A stretch of DNA of 43,122 nt from positions 1-43,122 of IMG/VR virus record IMGVR_UViG_3300030616_000045, one strand, 5' to 3'. Below the pieces are notes generated by a model that was given only the letters and a program-made list of their open reading frames with translations, had not been told where the DNA came from and did not search any database. Shown here piece by piece: positions 38,606 to 43,122 of this stretch (the stretch's first letter is position 1; each line of letters starts with the position of its first letter). The DNA comes from a virus. The translations under genes were made by a program, and so were the position numbers.

Positions 38606-40714
38606 CTATCTCCTCGCTAGTGTCAGGCCCGATGAAAGTTCTGGTTGTTCACCTGATAGCTGTGGTACGCTTTCGCCGCCTACCGGCAACGGCCCCCCAG
38701 GACTTGTTGGAGCGCCACCGGGCTCAGGGGCCCCTCCGCCGCCCGGAGGACCGCCAGCAGGTTGTGCCGCTGCCCGAGCCTGCTGCTTCATCACTTCCGC
38801 ATTGGCAATAGCAGCCTCGGTCTCACTCTGCAATCGACGGCGATCCAACGCAACGGATTCTATGGCCTCTTGCTTTTTGATCTCATCAAGGTCAAGAGAA
38901 TTGACCACGTTTTCCATGAAACTCATACTCGTATTCGGTGCCAACTGTGCGAAGTGCTGTGCCAGCGTGGCGTTTAGCTCGCGCTGCATCAGCCTGTTGT
39001 TCACACCGGCGGGTGCCTCGGAGATAACCACCCGGTGCCGCGCCAGCCCCGAGAAGTCATTGACCACCACATCCTCACCGTTGCCGAGGGTGACGGGGTT
39101 GTTGATTGTCATCTTCCGCAACCCCTTACCGTCGGTGAATGTCCTGCGCCCCTTGGAATAAAGCTGCTTCGCCATGAAGAAATACGCCTCACCAAGGTCG
39201 TTCCAAAGCTGTCTCCGAGACGCCAGCATGGTGGACTGCATGGTTTTTGCAACCTCAACCTTGTGGGCAAACAAAATTCCCGATTCGCCCGAACGCTCCG
39301 TGCGCCCCTCCGACGCGGCGGGTTGCGGAACCAGCCTGTCCATGAGGTCAACCATCTCGTTTACAATGCCGAAAAGATCGGGGGGTATCTGCTGCTTCCC
39401 AACCTCTTGCACCGCATTCGGGAACTGCCGTGATGCCCCCGCCTTCACGTAGCTGACGGCCTGCGGGTTGTTGCGGTTCTTCACGAAGTCATCCATCTTC
39501 TTCTTGTCCATACCGAAGATGGCCGCGTCCACCATGAGGTGACCGTTGATTGACGTTTCCGCAGCAAGGGTGATAGTTGATTGGCGCTTGTTGATTTCCA
39601 CCTGTGCGTCCCGAAGCTGATCCACCATCGGAACGGGCTTGCCGTTCATCCGCGTGGTAGTCCACGGAAAGTAGGGCAGGCGCCCAAGCTGAAACTCATC
39701 CTTATAGTCATCCAGAGCGTAAGACAAAGAAAGACCGGGAGCAAAGGTATAAGTGTAAGCCACGTTATCATGGAGGGTGATTTTCTTAATATCCTCGGAG
39801 CCGATACCATTCTTAATGGCGAGGTCTTTCTTCTGCTCATCACTCATCCACTCCCAGAAAACAGTTCCGGTTCGTGCGTCAAATTCCCGGTCAATTTTTT
39901 CTTTCTTCAGGTAGTTGTGCTGCACCACCAAATAGAGGTTTCCGTGACGGTGCGTAACATCATCTACGTTGCGGTTCCAATCGACATTCTTCTTTGCCTC
40001 GTAGTTGTTCCCGCCATTTGCCATCAGCCACTCTTCCCGGCTGATAATGTCACGCTTCATCGGCCACCGCTCCTTGATTTCCTCCATAGTCATCAGGGCC
40101 AGTGTCCAATGGTTCTTCATGTCTTTGCTGCTGGTAGTTATCCAGTCGGGGTCATCAATGGTGGTGCCGGGAGGCATACACTCAATGGCGATATTGCCCA
40201 TTGGCGAGGCGGGGAAGGTGTTCTTCACGTACATTCGCAACGTGCCGCGATACACCAGCCCAAGCGTGGTAACCATCGAGTCCTCAGCCTGCCAGTCCAT
40301 GAGTTCCTTATCGCTCATGTAGGCTTCCTGAAGGGCCATCGTCAGTTCTGTCTGTGATTCATCGTCCGCAACAAATGTCGCATCGAACGGGTTGCGTATG
40401 ATGCTTCCGGCAATGCCGTTGATTTTGAGCCTGAGAAGGTTATACTGCCCAAAATGCGTAAACTGCCCGTGGTCTACACCACGAGCCTCTTGCCTGAGAA
40501 ATGACTGTATGGCTCCGGGCAATTGGGAATTGTCCACCCCACAGTACATCCGTAGGTTTTCAAACTCTCGCTCGCGCTCCCTGCGCTGTGCCTGCTTGGC
40601 AGACAGCCACTTCCTGTAGTGCGCCATCAGCTTTTCATCATTGGCACGCACATACTTCTTTCTCTTGCCACCCAAATCGAACTCGAAAACCTGTTCTGTG
40701 GGTATGTCTACCAT
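38606..40714 (-). CDS. Portal protein (702 aa), P22-like
   Basis: Start ATG 40714 is chosen: it has GAGGAT six bases upstream and follows the previous stop by one base (the frame also has an ATG at 40732). Long helical portal-like protein with RKWLSAKQAQRREREREFEN at the start, YNLLRLKINGIAGSIIRNP, IAIECMPPGTTIDDPDW, a conserved wing region (LPYFPWTTTRMNGKPVPMV) and a Gly/Pro-rich end (GGPPGGGGAPEPGGAP). Size fits P22-type portals of about 700 residues. Forms the dodecameric DNA entry ring. Confidence 0.8.
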   Translation of the reverse strand: MVDIPTEQVFEFDLGGKRKKYVRANDEKLMAHYRKWLSAKQAQRREREREFENLRMYCGVDNSQLPGAIQSFLRQEARGVDHGQFTHFGQYNLLRLKINGIAGSIIRNPFDATFVADDESQTELTMALQEAYMSDKELMDWQAEDSMVTTLGLVYRGTLRMYVKNTFPASPMGNIAIECMPPGTTIDDPDWITTSSKDMKNHWTLALMTMEEIKERWPMKRDIISREEWLMANGGNNYEAKKNVDWNRNVDDVTHRHGNLYLVVQHNYLKKEKIDREFDARTGTVFWEWMSDEQKKDLAIKNGIGSEDIKKITLHDNVAYTYTFAPGLSLSYALDDYKDEFQLGRLPYFPWTTTRMNGKPVPMVDQLRDAQVEINKRQSTITLAAETSINGHLMVDAAIFGMDKKKMDDFVKNRNNPQAVSYVKAGASRQFPNAVQEVGKQQIPPDLFGIVNEMVDLMDRLVPQPAASEGRTERSGESGILFAHKVEVAKTMQSTMLASRRQLWNDLGEAYFFMAKQLYSKGRRTFTDGKGLRKMTINNPVTLGNGEDVVVNDFSGLARHRVVISEAPAGVNNRLMQRELNATLAQHFAQLAPNTSMSFMENVVNSLDLDEIKKQEAIESVALDRRRLQSETEAAIANAEVMKQQARAAAQPAGGPPGGGGAPEPGGAPTSPGGPLPVGGESVPQLSGEQPELSSGLTLARR

Positions 40715-40715
40715 G

Positions 40716-40958
40716 CTATCCTCGCTGTCCAACTACCGGATATAGTTGCGCCTCAACGATAATCTTTTTCTTGGGAATCTGTATGGTGCATCCCCCAGCA
40801 GCGTTCCACGTAAGATGGCATTGCGCATGACAGGAAGAGCAATACAGAATCTCCCGTTTGCTGGATTCAATCTGATCCACAAACTTAAGCGTATTAGCGC
40901 ACGGCTTGGTGCCGCCGTTTCTGCGCTTGTTCGGACATCTGATTTGATACCAAGTCAT
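40716..40958 (-). CDS. Com-like zinc-binding protein ahead of the portal (80 aa)
   Basis: An 80-residue protein with four Cys (IRCPNKR, KPCANTL, LYCSSCHAQC) in a pattern like the Com translational regulator of Mu-type phages: C-x-x-x...C...C-x-x-C. The rest is basic. First gene of the late operon. The ATG lies directly against the T-rich tail of the hairpin 40961-40994, without a clear ribosome site, so translation may be controlled by that structure. Family call is tentative. Confidence 0.5.
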   Translation of the reverse strand: MTWYQIRCPNKRRNGGTKPCANTLKFVDQIESSKREILYCSSCHAQCHLTWNAAGGCTIQIPKKKIIVEAQLYPVVGQRG

Positions 40959-40960
40959 AA

Positions 40961-40994
40961 AGAAAGGGCGTCAAGCTATGGCTTGAACGCCCTT
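40961..40994 (-). terminator. Terminator-like hairpin in the late-operon leader
   Basis: On the minus strand, AAGGGCGT (40987-40994) plus GCTTG-type arm pairs with CAAGC and ACGCCCTT around a four-base loop (40977-40980), 13 base pairs with one bulge, followed by TTTCTTT ending next to the ATG 40958. It lies about 45 bases after the promoter 41043-41071 and before the portal operon. Confidence 0.6.
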
Positions 40995-41018
40995 GTAGCT
41001 ATATTGGTGAATGTTTGC

Positions 41019-41036
41019 CGAGGCTAAACAGCCTCG
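41019..41036 (-). ncRNA. 5'-end hairpin of the late-operon transcript
   Basis: CGAGGCT-AAAC-AGCCTCG (plus strand, 41019-41036), seven perfect pairs around a four-base loop. The predicted transcription start from promoter 41043-41071 falls at about 41036, so the stem would sit at the very 5' end of the late message and could protect it or serve as a recognition site together with the terminator hairpin at 40961-40994. Confidence 0.5.
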
Positions 41037-41042
41037 CTATAC

Positions 41043-41071
41043 AATATAACACAAATGACTAAGGAAGGCAA
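41043..41071 (-). promoter_or_regulatory. Late-operon promoter
   Basis: On the minus strand, TTGCCT (41066-41071), 17 bases, TATATT (41043-41048), facing the Com-like and portal genes. It is divergent from the promoter at 41112-41140, separated by about 40 bases. Confidence 0.6.
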
Positions 41072-41111
41072 GGGTAAAATGTATCAAACTGATACCCCCT
41101 ATATCTTGTGG

Positions 41112-41140
41112 TTGCTTTGTGCAACAACACATAGTAGATT
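41112..41140 (+). promoter_or_regulatory. Promoter of the second DUF7666-like gene
   Basis: TTGCTT (41112-41117), 17 bases, TAGATT (41135-41140). The -35 box lies in GTTGC-TTTGT-GCAAC (41111-41115 / 41121-41125) and is preceded by CTATATCTTGTGG as at 620-631. The start would fall next to the ribosome site AAGGAGG (41147-41153), so the leader is very short. Confidence 0.6.
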
Positions 41141-41160
41141 TGGCATAAGGAGGGTAACCA

Positions 41161-41670
41161 ATGACCAAGATTCGTGCATGGCACTTCGTTCGTAACGGCC
41201 GCAATCTCCGCGACGGACAACCACTCGTGGTTGGCAAAACCTATCACCACAAGGGATTCGTGAAGATGTGCCACTCTGGCCTACACGCATCACGGCGGGT
41301 ACTCGATGCGTTGCAATACGCTCCGGGTTGCATCCTCTGCGAGGTCGAGGTCTGGGGCGATGTCGTCGAAGACAGTAATAAGCTCGTCGGGCGCCACCGC
41401 ACAGTACTCTCCGCCACCGACGTAACCAACGTGCTGCACGAGTTCGCGTGTCAGGTCACAGAACAGATGCTCGGTGCTGCCGGTGTCGAAGACGAGCGCT
41501 CGTGGCACGCTATCGACGCAAAACGTGCGTGGATACGCGGTGATATCGGTGATACAGAGCTGGATGCGGCGGGGGATGCGGCGTGGGATGCGGCGTGGGG
41601 TGCGGCGGGGGGTGCGGCGTGGGACGATCTCAACGACCTGCTCACGAGTATGGTGCGGGAGGCCGCCTAG
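41161..41670 (+). CDS. DUF7666-like protein, copy 2 (169 aa)
   Basis: A 169-residue paralogue of 3373-4005, with the same domain signatures (AWHFV, LRDG, CHSGLHAS, DALQYAPG, CEVEV, LVGRHR, RSWHAIDAKRAWIRGD) and the same ending (DDLNDLL). The tetrapeptide repeat is short, about five units (AAGD, AAWD, AAWG, AAGG, AAWD). ATG 41161 follows AAGGAGG. It is the only plus-strand gene in this minus-strand region and has its own promoter at 41112-41140. Function unknown; the duplication suggests selective use. Confidence 0.7.
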   Translation: MTKIRAWHFVRNGRNLRDGQPLVVGKTYHHKGFVKMCHSGLHASRRVLDALQYAPGCILCEVEVWGDVVEDSNKLVGRHRTVLSATDVTNVLHEFACQVTEQMLGAAGVEDERSWHAIDAKRAWIRGDIGDTELDAAGDAAWDAAWGAAGGAAWDDLNDLLTSMVREAA

Positions 41671-42341
41671 GCGTTAATAAACATCCACGTCCTATCGTCA
41701 TCCCATTGGCCCACAAGCACCAGCTTGTGTCTGAGGGATGCACCCTTGCCAGGAATAGCCCAATCTGGGTAGTGTTCGTCCAGTAAGGTTCCTATGCCGG
41801 GAGGCACGTTTACCTTTCCGCCACAAAAGTCCACAGACACAAGCGGCTCGTATGCAGAAAGGGTATTTCCCTTCAAGAACGTGGTATATTTGTCCAAGTC
41901 CTGCCCACGATTGGGAAGCATTTTGTACACATCGGGCTTCATGCCTATCTTTTTCAGCCACCGGCCTCCCTTGCAATGCCACAAATAGCCCTTCCACGGG
42001 AACATGAACCATACGCAGCTCTTGGCCCCGCCGTGCTCCTTGATTTGCGACCGCAGGGATAGCCACAGAAGCCGCCCCGTGTCCTTCCGGGCCGCTCGGC
42101 GGTGGCGGTACATGAACATGTTCTGTGCTCTCAGCTCCCCATAAAACGCCTGTTCCTGCTCCTCTGTTATCCAATCCGCTCGCACACACACGTCAGTATC
42201 GTCATCGTGCTCAATGAGGTTCTTCTCGCGGGCAAACCCCAGCAGCGTTCCAAACCCGACAAACATAGCGTGCCTAATGCCAACCCGCTCACCGCAGGCC
42301 AATATCTCCAAAAGCTGCTTGCCAACAACTTCCCTATTCAT
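41667..42341 (-). CDS. LicD-family protein (224 aa)
   Basis: ATG 42341 (overlaps the preceding stop by eight bases) is preferred to the upstream TTG. Residues 27-55 match the LicD/fukutin-type nucleotidyltransferase-like fold: FVGFGTLLGFAREKNLIEHD, with acidic DDDTDVCV at 46-53 as the metal site. Later RLLWLSLRSQIKEHGG and KGYLWHCKGGRW fit the core. Family members move phosphocholine or similar groups onto sugars. Likely helps modify a phage or host glycan together with the neighbouring glycosyltransferase. It overlaps the end of the plus-strand DUF7666-like gene by 4 bases. Confidence 0.7.
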   Translation of the reverse strand: MNREVVGKQLLEILACGERVGIRHAMFVGFGTLLGFAREKNLIEHDDDTDVCVRADWITEEQEQAFYGELRAQNMFMYRHRRAARKDTGRLLWLSLRSQIKEHGGAKSCVWFMFPWKGYLWHCKGGRWLKKIGMKPDVYKMLPNRGQDLDKYTTFLKGNTLSAYEPLVSVDFCGGKVNVPPGIGTLLDEHYPDWAIPGKGASLRHKLVLVGQWDDDRTWMFINA

Positions 42342-43122
42342 GCCACAATGCCCCAATTAGAGTGTTTATCCTGTCAGCGGCGGTGGATATGTTGACCCTC
42401 TTCCGCACCTCACGACTGCGCTTGGCTGCCGAATAGAGGTGCGCAAACGGCATTGCCGAGTCCACATGTGCCCAGAACTTGCGAACGGGAGCCATTTTGA
42501 TGCTCAGGGAGGGGTAGTGGTGATGCGTAGACTCCATTGCAACCACCGGAAGGCCACATGCCGCCATCTCTATAAGTGCCCTTGGGGCAGAGTCATAGGC
42601 AGTATAGGGTACAATTCCAACCTGGCATAGAGAAATACGAGAGGGCATTTGCATCCTATCCACTCTCTCTTGTACCACATTGTCTGGTACAGCGTACCCG
42701 GATGAATAGCCCAGATGCAGTAGCTTATAGTGTTTGGGGCAGGTATCATAAACCCACTTGATGTTCTTTATTTTGGCCTGCTGTCCATTGGCAATGTAGC
42801 ACAGATCGTACACCTTGTTCACATTCCGGTGAACAAAATGCGGCGCCGCAGGCTTCTCCCACAGTTGAACCAACGCATTAGGATACTTCTTGCGCACGGC
42901 TTGTTGTTGTTGTGGATCGTCCACGAGGGCCAAATCATAATCCCCGTCCGGCATGTACCTTTTGCCAGCACCGTAGTATACCCGCAGGGCACCGTCAAAC
43001 CGCCGTAGGACGTGTTTGTACTGAGGGAAACCACCCCGGCATATGATAACATCAGGTCGGTAGTCAGGCAGCTCAGAACGCTTAAAATCGGGTATCCAGC
43101 GCTCAACCAATCCAGGCCCATA
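42334..43122 (-). CDS. Glycosyltransferase (GT-B, GT1/GT4-like), partial at N-terminus
   Basis: Open reading from the window edge (43122) to TAG at 42334-42336; the start lies beyond the edge. Visible: VIICRGGFPQYKHVLRRFDG, DYDLALVDDPQQQQ, VYDLCYIANGQQAKIKNIKW, a C-terminal GT-B half with VGIVPYTAYDSAPRALIEMAACGLP and VVAME, the donor-site motif of GT4-type enzymes (E in the ALIEMAACGLPVV segment). Sugar specificity unknown. Likely part of a glycan-decoration cluster with the LicD gene. Confidence 0.65.
   Translation of the reverse strand, partial: YGPGLVERWIPDFKRSELPDYRPDVIICRGGFPQYKHVLRRFDGALRVYYGAGKRYMPDGDYDLALVDDPQQQQAVRKKYPNALVQLWEKPAAPHFVHRNVNKVYDLCYIANGQQAKIKNIKWVYDTCPKHYKLLHLGYSSGYAVPDNVVQERVDRMQMPSRISLCQVGIVPYTAYDSAPRALIEMAACGLPVVAMESTHHHYPSLSIKMAPVRKFWAHVDSAMPFAHLYSAAKRSREVRKRVNISTAADRINTLIGALWHE

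Noticed and set aside
37512-39161. 549-codon plus-strand frame
   Set aside because: Antisense to scaffold and portal; unnaturally Leu/Arg/Cys-rich as expected of a mirror of Glu/Lys coiled-coil coding.
1-43122. CRISPR array, tRNA gene, integrase or reverse-transcriptase (diversity-generating) element
   Set aside because: No regularly spaced repeats, no tRNA-like cloverleaf, and no tyrosine/serine recombinase or reverse-transcriptase motifs were found by reading.

Overview
The window is part of the genome of a tailed double-stranded DNA bacteriophage, most likely a short-tailed (podovirus-type) one. The evidence is a compact structural operon holding a portal, a scaffold, a major capsid protein, tail-tubular-like proteins and several very large internal-virion-type proteins, with no recognisable long-tail tape measure or sheath gene. 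No integrase, repressor, tRNA, DNA polymerase or RNA polymerase gene was recognised. Both ends cut through a gene on the minus strand: a small terminase subunit at 1-408 and a glycosyltransferase at 42334-43122. The contig is therefore probably an incomplete phage genome, with the large terminase gene lying beyond an edge. The host cannot be named from the sequence; the promoters look like ordinary bacterial sigma-70 promoters.

Layout. (1) 1-553, minus: terminase small subunit preceded by a 50-residue zinc-finger-like protein. (2) 690-4417, plus: a chain of about 16 very small genes, often overlapping by ATGA or GTGA, several of them cysteine-rich or single-membrane-segment proteins of unknown function, plus a DUF7666-like protein with a long tetrapeptide repeat. 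(3) 4418-7287: a regulatory region with a promoter and a structured, terminator-ended leader, then a replication-initiator-like gene and a fused primase/RecA-type helicase. (4) 7288-8582: a Rad52-type recombinase, a DUF736-like protein and an unknown protein. (5) 8686-9610: a minus-strand DUF559-type nuclease facing a ribbon-helix-helix regulator across overlapping divergent promoters. (6) 9600-10573, plus: a VRR-NUC nuclease, a short Rossmann protein and an M15-type peptidase (probable lysis enzyme).

From 10570 to 40958 everything reads on the minus strand as one late operon, transcribed right to left: Com-like zinc protein, portal, scaffold, capsid, coiled-coil protein, two tail-tube proteins, a PKD/LamG tailspike, internal virion proteins, a sulfotransferase, a 1757-residue protein containing an apparently intact GGDEF (diguanylate cyclase) domain, a TM/coiled-coil protein, fibre proteins interleaved with glycosyltransferase and methyltransferase genes, and a DUF1353 protein. 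Adjacent genes nearly all overlap by 1-22 bases. To the right are a second DUF7666-like gene (plus), a LicD-family gene and a glycosyltransferase (both minus).

Two themes stand out. First, regulation: several promoters of the form TTGCnn-17-TAnATT are decorated with inverted repeats, short palindromic elements are scattered through the early region, and both the replication operon and the late operon start with a leader that folds into a terminator-like hairpin before the first gene, which suggests antitermination or attenuation. Second, the late operon carries an unusual load of enzymes (diguanylate cyclase, sulfotransferase, glycosyltransferases, methyltransferase, LicD), which points to signalling manipulation and glycan decoration during infection.
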